In this document: piece after piece, positions 16,697 to 26,027 of the stretch
How positions within the stretch are numbered: the stretch's first letter is position 1
How the letters are laid out: every line of letters starts with the position of its first letter
Origin: Pseudomonadota bacterium
Lineage (GTDB): Bacteria; Pseudomonadota; Gammaproteobacteria; Steroidobacterales; Steroidobacteraceae
Assembly (NCBI GenBank): GCA_018241505.1
Contig: JAFEDS010000029.1
Span: 62,001 to 126,000, forward strand
Direction of reading: 5' to 3'
Length of the DNA: 64,000 nt
Program-made: the position numbers and the translations under genes
Notes under the pieces: model-generated
What the model was told of the DNA's origin: nothing
Databases searched by the model: none
Seen by the model: only the letters and a program-made list of their open reading frames with translations

Positions 16697-18532
16697 ATGT
16701 ACCATTTTGTTGCCCTTGTTTGGGACGATCAAAACTCGGAAGCACGAACGGTAGCTGCCCGGATGGGACAGCAATTGCGCCGAAGCGGCGCTCCGTGGGA
16801 ATCCCACCTATCTGCCGACGGGATGAGCGTCTTCGCGCTACCACCGGCGGATCCTGGTCTGCGCTCCTATGCACTCCCCGATAACGCCGGTGTTGTGTTC
16901 GGGCGTCTGTTTCCGGCAAACGCCTCAAATTCGCATTTTACCTCAGATGAGCAACTCAACGCGTCAACCGCTCACGAAATCCTCAGATCCACAGGCAAGT
17001 ATCTAGTCCGAAATTTCTGGGGCGGTTATGTGGCGCTGCTCAAGGATTCCGAAAAACGACAAAGTTACGCGATACGCGATTGTTCAGGAAAGCTCCCCTG
17101 CTACTACACGCGCCATCATGACGTCACGATTCTGTTCGCCGATGTCGCTGATCTGGCGCCTCTGCAGTTATCGCCGTTCACGATTAATTGGGAATACCTC
17201 GCTGCGTTCATCTACTCGAGTCAGATGCAGGTGAGGGCCTGCGGCTTCAAAGAGATCACGGAGGTCCTTGCCGGTGAGTATCTGCAGATCCGCGGCGATG
17301 GGGTACGCCAGAGTATCCTCTGGGATCCCCGTGAGATCTGTCGCGAAACGCCCATCGACACTTATGAAGATGCGGTCGCTGAACTGAGGAGCGTGACTCA
17401 GAGGTGTATCGATGCCTGGGCTCACACCTACAATTCCATTCTGCTGAGCCTCTCCGGAGGTTTCGATTCCGCGGCGGTGCTCGGGTGCTTGCATCATTCA
17501 CCGGTCCGTCCTGACATCGCCTGTGTCCATCAATTCACCGCGGCCGCTCATGACGACGAACGCCGCTATGCGCGGTTTGCTGCAGAGCGCGCCGGCGTTC
17601 CATTGACCGAGATTCTGATGGATGAGGCTTCAGGCTTCGACGCACGATTGCTTGCGGGGCCACAAACTCTCAAACCTACCGTTCCGGGGCTGTCAAGATT
17701 TCTGGAGATCGAAAAAATCAACCGAGTCGCGGACGCGGCCGGTGCGCGCATCTTATGGACGGGACAAGGTGGCGATCATATCTTTTTGCAGACTGCAGAC
17801 TTCTCGAGCGCTCGGGACTACCGGGTCACGCGGGGCATTCGGCGTGGCCTGATTTCCGCGGTGCGGGATGCGGCGAAGGTGTCGCGGCAGCCGTACTGGT
17901 CCGTGCTCACGTCGGCTCTGAGGCCCGCTCAGAGAACAGTGCGATCTTTGACACAGCTTGCCAGCACATCCTACTTCGTGACCACGTCAGCGCTGCCTCA
18001 AAACGCCGACGAGTATGTATCCCATCCTTGGACAACGGATGCGGACGACCTTCCACCCGGTAAGCGAATGCAGATCCGCTTTCTTGCCGAGGTCATCAAT
18101 CGGCACCGACCGCTTCCCCATCTCGAGCGTGCGGCCCAACATCATCCGCTGATGTCGCAGCCGCTGATTGAAACGTGCTTGAGAATTCCAACTTACTTGC
18201 TGATCCGGGGCGGCCGGGAACGGGCACTGGCTCGGGATGCGTTTGCCGACCGCCTCCCCCCGCAGATCCTGCGGCGGCGGGATAAGGGGTCTATCGTCTC
18301 CTACACAACCGAAATGCTGCGGCGGGGGGAACCCTTCGTGCGCGACGTCCTGCTAAACGGTGTTCTCGCGAGCTCGGGAATCATCGCGCCTGACCAACTC
18401 GAGCCCTACATCATGCGGGGCCAGCCCTTTCGCGAAGAGTACTTGCTACCTATCCTGGCTTGCCTCGCCGCGGAAATGTGGCTGCGCACCAGCACCCAGT
18501 CAGTTGCGGCCGCTGAGCCGCGGTCCGCATGA
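16697..18532 (+). CDS. Lasso cyclase C (asparagine synthetase-like)
   Basis: This 611-residue ATP-dependent ligase should adenylate the ring-forming Glu of the core and close the macrolactam. The N-terminal glutaminase-like domain (MYHFVAL...) lacks the Cys2 nucleophile, as in other lasso cyclases, so it does not use glutamine. The synthetase domain has the PP-loop SGGFDS (about residues 253-258), the second ATP/pyrophosphate motif WTGQGGDHIF, and GRERALARDAFADRLPPQILRRRDKGS near the end. The start ATG 16697 is 35 bases after the B stop, in one operon with A and B. The stop lies one base from the stop of the convergent TonB receptor gene. No ABC exporter follows. Confidence 0.9.
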   Translation: MYHFVALVWDDQNSEARTVAARMGQQLRRSGAPWESHLSADGMSVFALPPADPGLRSYALPDNAGVVFGRLFPANASNSHFTSDEQLNASTAHEILRSTGKYLVRNFWGGYVALLKDSEKRQSYAIRDCSGKLPCYYTRHHDVTILFADVADLAPLQLSPFTINWEYLAAFIYSSQMQVRACGFKEITEVLAGEYLQIRGDGVRQSILWDPREICRETPIDTYEDAVAELRSVTQRCIDAWAHTYNSILLSLSGGFDSAAVLGCLHHSPVRPDIACVHQFTAAAHDDERRYARFAAERAGVPLTEILMDEASGFDARLLAGPQTLKPTVPGLSRFLEIEKINRVADAAGARILWTGQGGDHIFLQTADFSSARDYRVTRGIRRGLISAVRDAAKVSRQPYWSVLTSALRPAQRTVRSLTQLASTSYFVTTSALPQNADEYVSHPWTTDADDLPPGKRMQIRFLAEVINRHRPLPHLERAAQHHPLMSQPLIETCLRIPTYLLIRGGRERALARDAFADRLPPQILRRRDKGSIVSYTTEMLRRGEPFVRDVLLNGVLASSGIIAPDQLEPYIMRGQPFREEYLLPILACLAAEMWLRTSTQSVAAAEPRSA

Positions 18533-18533
18533 G

Positions 18534-20861
18534 CTACCAACGTTTTGATAGTTGCACCGACAACATGCGCCCCAATGCGTTCGCATTGGCGCCATCAAAG
18601 TTGATACCCACCGAATTCAGAACCTCAGGAGGGTGTCTGTCCGCGAGATTGGTTATAGCCACGAGGAGAGCCAGATCGGCGAGCGGGCCTCCATCTGCGT
18701 TGAAGAGATACTTCACGGTCGCATCGACCGTGGTCCATGAAGCAACGGAAGCCGAATCCGCGCCTACGCCAACCCTATACGAATTCGTGTAGTTGACGAA
18801 CGTTGCCAATGTGAGTCCGCCGCGTCGCAGAACACCGCGAGCGCGCATCCGTAGATTCACCGGGTTGTAGGCGGTATTCAAGATTGAGACCGTGGGTGCC
18901 TCGGCCGTAAATTGATTCTCGAAGCCGAAGATGTAATTGCCATTGAGCCCTATCTCCAGATTGCCGATGCCGGTCAGACGGGCCCACGCCGCATCCAAAT
19001 CCAGACCGCTTGTTTTCTGGATTGAAAGGTTGTGCACACGCAAATCTACGATGGCGCCAATAGTGGCCAGATCAATGTCGAAGAGGTTGGTGAATCCCGG
19101 GCCGGCGGCTAGCTGCTGCACGAGGGCAGCAGAAGGGTTCCTCTGGATGATCGCCGGGCCGAGAATCGCTTCTTGGCTCAATGCGTTCAGAATGTCGACG
19201 CTGAACTCCGGGTCCGTCACAACGTCGCTGAAACGGATGTTGTAATAAGTCACACCGGCATGAAACTCCGGCAAGGACTGCGGTGAGAAGTCCAGTCCCG
19301 CCGTCCACGTGTGCGCTTTTTCCGGACTCAGGTGGGCGTTGCCGCCGAAGACGGCCAGTGCATTGGTCAGATCGCCGCTCGCCGGGTCGAACTCCGGTAT
19401 CGGGACGACCTGGAACGGGATGGGATTCAGGTCATTTAACAGGGGCGCGCGGAAGGAGGTTCCGTACGTGCCGCGTAACTTGACATCAGCAACCGGCCTC
19501 CAGATCAGGCCCACCTGCGGATTGTTGGTAGATCCAAAATCGCTGTAGTGTTCGGCCCGGTCGGCCAGCGTCAACTCGAGTAGATCGATGCCCGGCAGGC
19601 TGTTGCGGCCTCCAATGAGTGGCACACGCAGCTCGACGAAACCCGCTCCGACATTTCGGTGCGGATAAAACTCCGTCGTCGCGAGCACATTTCGGGAGTC
19701 GAAGCTTTCCCGTCGGAACTGGCCTCCAACCGCAAACCGCACATCGCCGGCAGGTATGGAAATCACGCTTCCATCCACTTTTGCATCGAACGACAGGATC
19801 CCGGAGTCAACTCGTTCGTTTGCCAGACTTCCTACGCCCTCGAGATCGCTACCATAGCGTGTGATGCTGCCTGCATAGGAGCCGCTCAATTCCAATTGCG
19901 CCCCGCGCGGAAGCTCGAAGCGGCCTCCACCGCTACCGCTAAAGCCGTCGATAATGGAGCTGGTGCGCAATTGTGCCTGGGCAGAAGCGCTCGCAGTGAC
20001 CGTCGAGCGATGGGAATAGTTGCCTTCCGCGAACAGTTGGATCGAGGGGGTAATCGAGTCATCTACCGAAAAAAAGGCGCTGTGCCGCACCTGCTGAGGA
20101 AGCAACATGAAGGGTTCAGGTGCGGATCGGGTGTACTCGCGGCTGCTGGCATCCAATGGAGTGCGATCCCAGTAGTCGTAGATCAATAGCGCAGAGCCGG
20201 TGTCCCAACCTCCGCCCAGAGTCTGACCCACCTCGGTCTCGCTCGTGGATCCACTGGTGACCCTGCCATACCGTACGCGGCTTTCAGCGCCATCGAGATT
20301 GCGCCCGAGGATGATGTTGACTACGCCGCCCACGGCATCCGAGCCGTAAATTGCGGAAGCGCCGTCGGTCACCACTTCAACACGTTCGACGGCATAGAGC
20401 GGAATCAGTGACAGGTCGACGAAATTTCCAGAGACATTGCCCGGCGCCACTCGATGGCCATTGACGAGAACGAGCGTGGCATCGTTACCCAAGCCACGTA
20501 AATTGACTCCTGTTCCCTGGACCGTGTTTGCCGCGTTGCCCCCTCCCGCAACGGATTGCACCGTGTTCTCCGAGGCCCCGCCGTTGAAATTTTGCGGCAG
20601 CATTTGGATGAACTGCTGCAGTGTGCCGGCCCCAGAGGCCTCGATCACATCGCGATTGTAGATCCAGATAGGGAATGCTGAATCGTTGGTACCTCGGATG
20701 TGTGTTCCGGTGACGGCAGCACCTTGGGGCACACTGTCAGCGGCTGTCGCCAGCCCTGGGAAGGGTAGCAGCAGGGCCGCTGCAAACGTAACAGCAAGCG
20801 GTCGCAGTTGCCTGCCAACCATCAGCGCGACGGCTGAGGGTGTATGTGGAGAATCAGTCAT
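18534..20861 (-). CDS. TonB-dependent outer-membrane receptor next to the lasso genes
   Basis: This 775-residue receptor has a signal peptide (PLAVTFAAALLLPFPGLATAA), a plug domain (VNLRGLGNDATLVLVNGHRV, VERVEVVTDGASAIYGSDAVGGVVNIIL) and a 22-strand barrel ending in the required aromatic residue (LSKRW). The start at ATG 20861 is preferred because GGGAG lies six bases upstream and the signal peptide then starts properly; the frame reaches 20945. It converges on the lasso cyclase gene with one base between stops. Proteobacterial lasso clusters often carry a TonB receptor thought to take the peptide back up, so this is a good candidate for that role. It lacks an STN signalling domain. Confidence 0.9.
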   Translation of the reverse strand: MTDSPHTPSAVALMVGRQLRPLAVTFAAALLLPFPGLATAADSVPQGAAVTGTHIRGTNDSAFPIWIYNRDVIEASGAGTLQQFIQMLPQNFNGGASENTVQSVAGGGNAANTVQGTGVNLRGLGNDATLVLVNGHRVAPGNVSGNFVDLSLIPLYAVERVEVVTDGASAIYGSDAVGGVVNIILGRNLDGAESRVRYGRVTSGSTSETEVGQTLGGGWDTGSALLIYDYWDRTPLDASSREYTRSAPEPFMLLPQQVRHSAFFSVDDSITPSIQLFAEGNYSHRSTVTASASAQAQLRTSSIIDGFSGSGGGRFELPRGAQLELSGSYAGSITRYGSDLEGVGSLANERVDSGILSFDAKVDGSVISIPAGDVRFAVGGQFRRESFDSRNVLATTEFYPHRNVGAGFVELRVPLIGGRNSLPGIDLLELTLADRAEHYSDFGSTNNPQVGLIWRPVADVKLRGTYGTSFRAPLLNDLNPIPFQVVPIPEFDPASGDLTNALAVFGGNAHLSPEKAHTWTAGLDFSPQSLPEFHAGVTYYNIRFSDVVTDPEFSVDILNALSQEAILGPAIIQRNPSAALVQQLAAGPGFTNLFDIDLATIGAIVDLRVHNLSIQKTSGLDLDAAWARLTGIGNLEIGLNGNYIFGFENQFTAEAPTVSILNTAYNPVNLRMRARGVLRRGGLTLATFVNYTNSYRVGVGADSASVASWTTVDATVKYLFNADGGPLADLALLVAITNLADRHPPEVLNSVGINFDGANANALGRMLSVQLSKRW

Positions 20862-20941
20862 CGAAGCTCCCAATGGAGGGATCAAGTGGCGGGCATGGAG
20901 ATCAGGCCCGTGTGAAGGCGGTGAGTTGGCACGATCGTGAG

Positions 20942-22606
20942 TCATGCGACGGCGTTCGTTTGGGTGGGTATCGGTTCAGGAGCAAAAGACACCTGGCCTC
21001 GTCCCGCTCGTTTTGCGACATACATTGCGCTGTCAGCGCGTCGCGCGAGCGCTTCGGGCGAATCCCCTGCGCCATTGGCGAAGGCAATACCGACGCTGGC
21101 GCCGATATGAACGTGGTGACTGCCGATATCGATGGGCCTTTGAATGTCGGCAATGATGGCGCTTGCGATTTCTTCCGCCTTGGATCGATCCGTTATGCCC
21201 ACCAGAACGACGACAAATTCGTCACCGCCAGGACGGGCGATCAAATCCCCGCGCCGGACGTTGCGCTCGAGGATCCGGGATACGTGGCGCAGTACCCGGT
21301 CGCCGCTTTCGTGGCCGTGGCCATCGTTCACTTCCTTGAAGCGATCGAGGTCGATCTGCAGCAGGGCCAACTGTGAAGACGTTTCAGGTAATGGCATGAA
21401 GAATACGGCCCCGAGGCGTGCGTCCAGCCCGCGACGGTTCAATAGGCCGGTCAGTGTGTCCTGACTCGCCAGTTCCTGTGCCGACAGCTCGTTCTGCTTT
21501 CGCTCAGTAATGTCGTTGACGACGCCCCGGAGCGCATTCGGACCGATCGGATTCAGAGTGACTTCTATCCACACCGAGCGTGCCCCCCCCGCCGCTGACA
21601 CATCGAGATCGAGGTCGTAGGGCTGTCCGGTATTCAGACACTGGTTCAGGAGTTGGTTGAGGCGCGCGCCATGAGACCCCAGCAACTGCTGCAACTGCGT
21701 GACTCCGGAGTGCGGCATCTGCTCTGGCGTCAGGTGCAGAAGACGTACGAAGGCCGGATTCCACGACTCTAGAACCCCGCGGTCGTCCATGACGAAGAGC
21801 CCGGTTTCGGCTTTCTCGACAATCAATCGCAGCTTGCGCTCGCCGATCTCGTGGGCGATGCGCAGTTGGCGCTCGGTCGTCACGAGATCCTCGAGGTTTG
21901 CAATCAGCGAGTTCACGTCCGTGACCAGAGTACCGACCTCGTCGTACCGGTTGTTGGCCGGCACGCGCAGGCGCGCACCCCTCTCATTGCGGATCCGGTG
22001 CAGCTCGGTGGACACGGCTTTGATGGGCCGGGTGGAGAAAATGTAGACGGCGAGCGCAACACCGACGGCCACCAGCGCGGCCTGCAGCCCCATCGCCAGA
22101 GTCGAATCGCGGCTATCGCTGGCGGCTTCGACATGAATCGCTGCACGATCCACGAATAACGTGAGCTCGCCGACTCGGTCCTGAGCATCAAACGGTGAGT
22201 AGATGGGCCTCGTGATCGTTGAGTTGTTGGCCCGGCCCTGGTGCGGCGCCGCGTTTTTTCCGACCCGAACGAGAGCAGTCTTTCCGGACACAATACTGAC
22301 GCCCGACACGGCACGATTGCGCATGAGTCCCTGCGCGATTTCGGCAGCCAGCGTCCGATCGTTCAGGTAGCAGGCTATTTGAGCCGTCCTTTCTATAGTC
22401 GAGAGGAGCTGCTGCAACTGCATTTCGCCGCGTTGCTGTTCGCGACGTTCGACGCTCGTGGACACAATCGAGGCGAATGACAGACCCAGGACCAACGAAA
22501 GCGCCAGGATTGCCAGCGTCGTGCGGGTGACGATGCTGCTGCGGATGCGTGCGTGAAGCCATCGCGTAAATCGGTTACGGAGAAAGCTCAAGGGCAATCC
22601 GCACAC
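20942..22606 (-). CDS. Membrane-bound PAS-GGDEF diguanylate cyclase
   Basis: This 554-residue protein is anchored by two membrane segments (about residues 28-50 and 170-190) that enclose a periplasmic sensor loop. They are followed by a HAMP-like linker, a PAS domain (about 265-385) and a GGDEF domain (about 390-545). The active-site motif RPGGDEF is intact, and an RRGD inhibitory site lies five residues before it, so it should make c-di-GMP with product inhibition. The start is GTG 22606, overlapping the end of the periplasmic binding-protein gene by 32 bases. That indicates translational coupling and suggests the binding protein senses the ligand for this enzyme. Confidence 0.88.
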   Translation of the reverse strand: MCGLPLSFLRNRFTRWLHARIRSSIVTRTTLAILALSLVLGLSFASIVSTSVERREQQRGEMQLQQLLSTIERTAQIACYLNDRTLAAEIAQGLMRNRAVSGVSIVSGKTALVRVGKNAAPHQGRANNSTITRPIYSPFDAQDRVGELTLFVDRAAIHVEAASDSRDSTLAMGLQAALVAVGVALAVYIFSTRPIKAVSTELHRIRNERGARLRVPANNRYDEVGTLVTDVNSLIANLEDLVTTERQLRIAHEIGERKLRLIVEKAETGLFVMDDRGVLESWNPAFVRLLHLTPEQMPHSGVTQLQQLLGSHGARLNQLLNQCLNTGQPYDLDLDVSAAGGARSVWIEVTLNPIGPNALRGVVNDITERKQNELSAQELASQDTLTGLLNRRGLDARLGAVFFMPLPETSSQLALLQIDLDRFKEVNDGHGHESGDRVLRHVSRILERNVRRGDLIARPGGDEFVVVLVGITDRSKAEEIASAIIADIQRPIDIGSHHVHIGASVGIAFANGAGDSPEALARRADSAMYVAKRAGRGQVSFAPEPIPTQTNAVA

Positions 22607-23036
22607 GGTTGTCGACGGAAGCGCGGTCTACGTAGGCTATGGCATTTGGATTGTTCGCCACGATGTCAACCGCCATGCGACCGTCGGCCACCGAGAACGG
22701 TGGCGAGATCTTCCCGGAGAACGTCAAGCGTGCCCAATACGAACTCATGTCCGCGGGGTCCTTGTGCGCAAGCACGAGGTAGAACTGCTTGCGCTCGTCT
22801 GAATTGATGGCGAGATCGATTGGCAGTGCCGACGCTCCCGAAGGGAAGGTTCGATACCGTCCCAGGAATATATCGAGTGCCTCGCGGCGGCTCAGATGTT
22901 GCACACCGATTGTCGGATTGACTATGACAACCAGCGTCTGTGCCGGCACGGCCTGCGCGACCGGCCAGAACGTAAATATCAACAGCACCCGCATGAATAG
23001 GCGCTTTCGCGTCGATCCAGACACGACAAACGTCAC
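22575..23036 (-). CDS. Small periplasmic phosphate-binding-like protein (PstS superfamily)
   Basis: This 153-residue exported protein has the short PstS-like fold often paired with signalling proteins. The motif SRREALDIFLGRYRTFPSGASALPIDLA, then FYLVL...DPADMSSYWARLTFSGK...PPFSVAD and NPNAIAYVD, are typical of it. The signal peptide is at RLFMRVLLIFTFWPVAQA. The start may be GTG 23036 (AGG eight bases upstream) or ATG 22994. It overlaps the diguanylate cyclase gene and probably supplies its periplasmic input. The ligand is unknown. Confidence 0.75.
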   Translation of the reverse strand: MTFVVSGSTRKRLFMRVLLIFTFWPVAQAVPAQTLVVIVNPTIGVQHLSRREALDIFLGRYRTFPSGASALPIDLAINSDERKQFYLVLAHKDPADMSSYWARLTFSGKISPPFSVADGRMAVDIVANNPNAIAYVDRASVDNRVRIALELSP

Positions 23037-23227
23037 GAATCGCTACCTCGCAGCCTTGTGAGTAGAGCGACTGAAGCACTGCAGCCGGATTGCCTTGTGA
23101 ACCTGAAGGCATAGGTAAAAAGTTTCACATAACACCCGCTGCCTCCGATGTGCTGTGGGTCACCATTGCAAATGCATATTGCAGTGCAATATGGCCCTTG
23201 TTGCAGCTGCGCAGTCACGGAAATCGA

Positions 23228-25537
23228 CTATTGCAACGCCGTGGGTGCAGGTTTGTTTCGCAAAAACTCCTCGAAGGAGGCTTTGGGTAGTGGGTGGCTA
23301 TGCAGATACCCCTGAGACTCATCGCAGCCACTGTGTGTCAGGAATTCGAGTTGGTCCGCGGTTTCCACGCCTTCCGCAACGGTCGTGAGACCGAAGGTGT
23401 GGGCCAGACCGATCAGCATTGAGACGAGGGTGCGGGTGCGCGGGTCATCCGGAAGACGGCACGTGAAGGTGCGATCGATCTTGAGACTGTCGATGGGCAG
23501 CTCGGAAAGCCTGCTGAGGGAGGAATAACCGGTCCCGAAGTCATCAATGAATATTCTCATTCCGGCGGAGCGTAGCCAGCGCAATGCCTGGACACAGTCG
23601 GATGAATCGCCGAACAGAGCCCCTTCCGTCACTTCGATGTCGATGCCCCACTGGGGATCATCGCTGAGCACTTCGAGGGCGTTCAGCGTTTCTTGGACGA
23701 AGCCTCGACGCCGCAGATCGGACGGTGAAATATTCACGGCGACTCGCATCGGAGCCAGTCCCGCCTGACGCCATGCGAGGCAATCAGCAACCGCCTGGCG
23801 GACAACCCAGGAACTGATCGCAGGCAGAAGGCCTGCGGTTTCCAGAATAGGTAGAAAGATGGCGGGACCGACGACGCCCTGCTCAGGATCATTCCAGCGC
23901 AGGAGCGCTTCGACGCCGACAATCTGGCCGGTCGCGATGCGTACCTTGGGCTGATAGTAGAGCTCGAATTGTTGGTTTTGCAGGGCGCTGCGCAGCCGGA
24001 ACTCCAGATGCACTCGCTCCGCCAGGGCGGAATTCATCTCGAGGCGGTGATGCAGGTAGCGTTCGCCGGAGGTCTTGGCTTCTTTGAGCGCAGCTTCCGC
24101 GTTCTGCACCAGCTCGTCGGGGGTGTCACCGTTCTGCGGGTAGCGAGCAATGCCACACTTGACCGTCACTGCGATCTCACGGTCGTCGATCGCTATCGGT
24201 GCGTCCAACAATTGCGCGATAGCCTGGTGAAGAGTGTGGACCTCTTCCTCCGGATGCTCTCCGAGCGCAATGAAGTTGACGAAGGTGCCACCCCCCAGAT
24301 GCGCGAGCCGATCGGTATCGGGGCAATATCTTTTGAGGCGATCGGCTACGCGCTGCAACAGGCGGTCACCCACGTGGCGGCCGTACGAGTCGTTGATGAC
24401 GCTCAGATGGTCGATATCGAAAACTTCGACGGCGAGTTGGGGAATGCGAGTGGAATGGCGGGTCAGAAGGCGTCCGAGGCGTTCGCAGAACAGCGTTCGC
24501 TTGGCCAGGCCGGTCAACGGATCGAAGTAAGTCAGGAAATGGGCGGCATCCTGCTTATCCAGATATTGAAGAGCAAACGAGAGGTTGGCCGCCACCTCGC
24601 GCAGCAGTTTGAGCTCTTCGGTGCTGAACACATTGGGCTCGGTGGCTACGAAAAGCAAAGCGCCCATTGCAGTCTGGTCAATCGTCAGCGGCAGACAGAT
24701 CAGGGAGCGCACGCCGGCCGCGAGCAAGGCTTCGCGACCCTGTATGTCTGTTCCAGACTCAGCGATATCATTACAGAGCGCCGCCTCGCCAGTATGAAGG
24801 ATACGATTCATGACAGAGGCGTTGCTTTTCTCCGGAGAGATGGCCTCCAACACCTGAAGCCCGCAGCCTTGAAGGGAACTGGCAGATGCGATCACGCGAG
24901 CAGTGTGCGTGGTGGGATCGGCTGTGGCAATGATAACCAGAGGATATCCGCCGATTCGGTGTGCAAGGCGGCAGGCCTCGCGCAGCAGCGCCTTGCGTTC
25001 TCGGATGCGGACCACGGCTGTGTTGATTTCCGAGAGCATTTGTAGAATTTCGGTCAAACGCGCCAGGCGCCGCTCTGCTGCACGGCTGGCGCGCCGCAAT
25101 TCGGCTTCGGCCAGCGCACGCGTGACCGCGGGCACCAGGCGTTTGGGGTTTGACTTCAACACGTAGTCGACCGCACCGCGGCGTAGGGCCTCGATGGCGC
25201 GCTCTTCTCCCATGGTGCCCGAGAGGAAGAGGAAAGGGACATCGGGTGCGGCTTCACGCGCTATTGACAATGCCGAGAGGCCATCGAAGCCGGGAAGACT
25301 GAAATCGGAGAGGATGAAGTCTGGCAGCCGCTCTCCGAGAGCGCTCCGTAGAGCGTGTTCGGTAATGGCTACCCGGTAGCGGCACCGAAACCCGCCTTGG
25401 TTGAGGCGCAAAATGGCGAGCTCGACGTCGGGCTGGGAATCCTCGATGAGCAGGACGTCGACATCCTGGTGTTCGGGTGCACCCGGATTCGTTTGAGACT
25501 CGGACGAGGCTGCGCTGGTTGGGTGGTTTCGAGTCAC
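23228..25537 (-). CDS. REC-GAF-degenerate GGDEF-EAL c-di-GMP phosphodiesterase
   Basis: This is a 769-residue cytoplasmic protein. Residues 25-145 form a receiver domain with the phospho-acceptor Asp in DFILSDFSLPG. A GAF domain follows (about 190-330). The GGDEF domain (about 345-500) has GGGTF instead of GGDEF and so should not synthesise c-di-GMP. The EAL domain (about 520-765) keeps the catalytic set: EALLRW, AVNISPSDL, EVTEG, IDDFGTGYSS, LKIDRT, AEGVET and ESQGY. It is therefore predicted to be a phosphodiesterase switched by phosphorylation. No cognate kinase is adjacent. It faces the same way as the diguanylate cyclase, 190 bases apart. Confidence 0.88.
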   Translation of the reverse strand: MTRNHPTSAASSESQTNPGAPEHQDVDVLLIEDSQPDVELAILRLNQGGFRCRYRVAITEHALRSALGERLPDFILSDFSLPGFDGLSALSIAREAAPDVPFLFLSGTMGEERAIEALRRGAVDYVLKSNPKRLVPAVTRALAEAELRRASRAAERRLARLTEILQMLSEINTAVVRIRERKALLREACRLAHRIGGYPLVIIATADPTTHTARVIASASSLQGCGLQVLEAISPEKSNASVMNRILHTGEAALCNDIAESGTDIQGREALLAAGVRSLICLPLTIDQTAMGALLFVATEPNVFSTEELKLLREVAANLSFALQYLDKQDAAHFLTYFDPLTGLAKRTLFCERLGRLLTRHSTRIPQLAVEVFDIDHLSVINDSYGRHVGDRLLQRVADRLKRYCPDTDRLAHLGGGTFVNFIALGEHPEEEVHTLHQAIAQLLDAPIAIDDREIAVTVKCGIARYPQNGDTPDELVQNAEAALKEAKTSGERYLHHRLEMNSALAERVHLEFRLRSALQNQQFELYYQPKVRIATGQIVGVEALLRWNDPEQGVVGPAIFLPILETAGLLPAISSWVVRQAVADCLAWRQAGLAPMRVAVNISPSDLRRRGFVQETLNALEVLSDDPQWGIDIEVTEGALFGDSSDCVQALRWLRSAGMRIFIDDFGTGYSSLSRLSELPIDSLKIDRTFTCRLPDDPRTRTLVSMLIGLAHTFGLTTVAEGVETADQLEFLTHSGCDESQGYLHSHPLPKASFEEFLRNKPAPTALQ

Positions 25538-26027
25538 GGCGAAGTGAGACCCTCACCGGCCGAGCTGAGGCAAGGGCTGGGCTGCCAGCAGTTGTGCCGT
25601 TCTTCCTGCCTGTAGGTTGCCGCCCCTAGCTAACTCAACCTCGACTGCGGATTTGAACAAGAGGGACACCGAAGCATTCCACATTCGAATCTCACCGACC
25701 TGGCGGCGGCACCGCGTGAGGCCATCCTTGTTTGTCGTCGATTTTTATGGACTGTCAGAGTGCCTGCGCCTGCGACTCATGCAAAGCGTTCGCATCGCGA
25801 AGTGTGATTCGGATCGCGATACTGCATTGCAAAAGCGGCGGCTACTGCGCCAAGAAGATCCGAAGTGAAAGTATCTGCAGATCAGGAGGAACGCCGCGGT
25901 TCTGGTGCAGCCAAGTATTTGATTGGGCGGGCTATTGATAACGAGCCGCCCGCTATCCGAGCCGCCAAATTGACGACCAGCATTGATCTGACTAGAATTC
26001 AGACTAGTTAGGTACTAAGAGGCAATT
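25538..26027. other. Intergenic region with IS scrap and toxin-antitoxin promoter
   Basis: This 490-base stretch has no intact gene. It holds a fragment of an IS6-family transposase near 25842-25878. Just before the antitoxin gene there is an inverted repeat, gactagaattcagactagt (25989-26007), which may be an autoregulatory operator. The remaining bases show no recognisable feature. Confidence 0.5.
25831..25890 (+). mobile_element. Second, more decayed IS6-family transposase scrap
   Basis: Bases 25842-25878 match 14285-14321 of the IS6-like remnant at 33 of 37 positions. The translation reads LQKRRLLRQEDPK, stop, KYLQI, corresponding to the DPKWKYVRV segment before the last catalytic Glu of such transposases, with the Trp codon mutated to a stop. 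It lies in the same orientation as the first remnant, and the two flank the lasso and c-di-GMP genes. Confidence 0.5.

Noticed and set aside
23969-25045. Long plus-strand open frame of 358 codons
   Set aside because: It is fully antisense to the REC-GAF-EAL gene, whose motifs are clear; the frame is a by-product of high GC.
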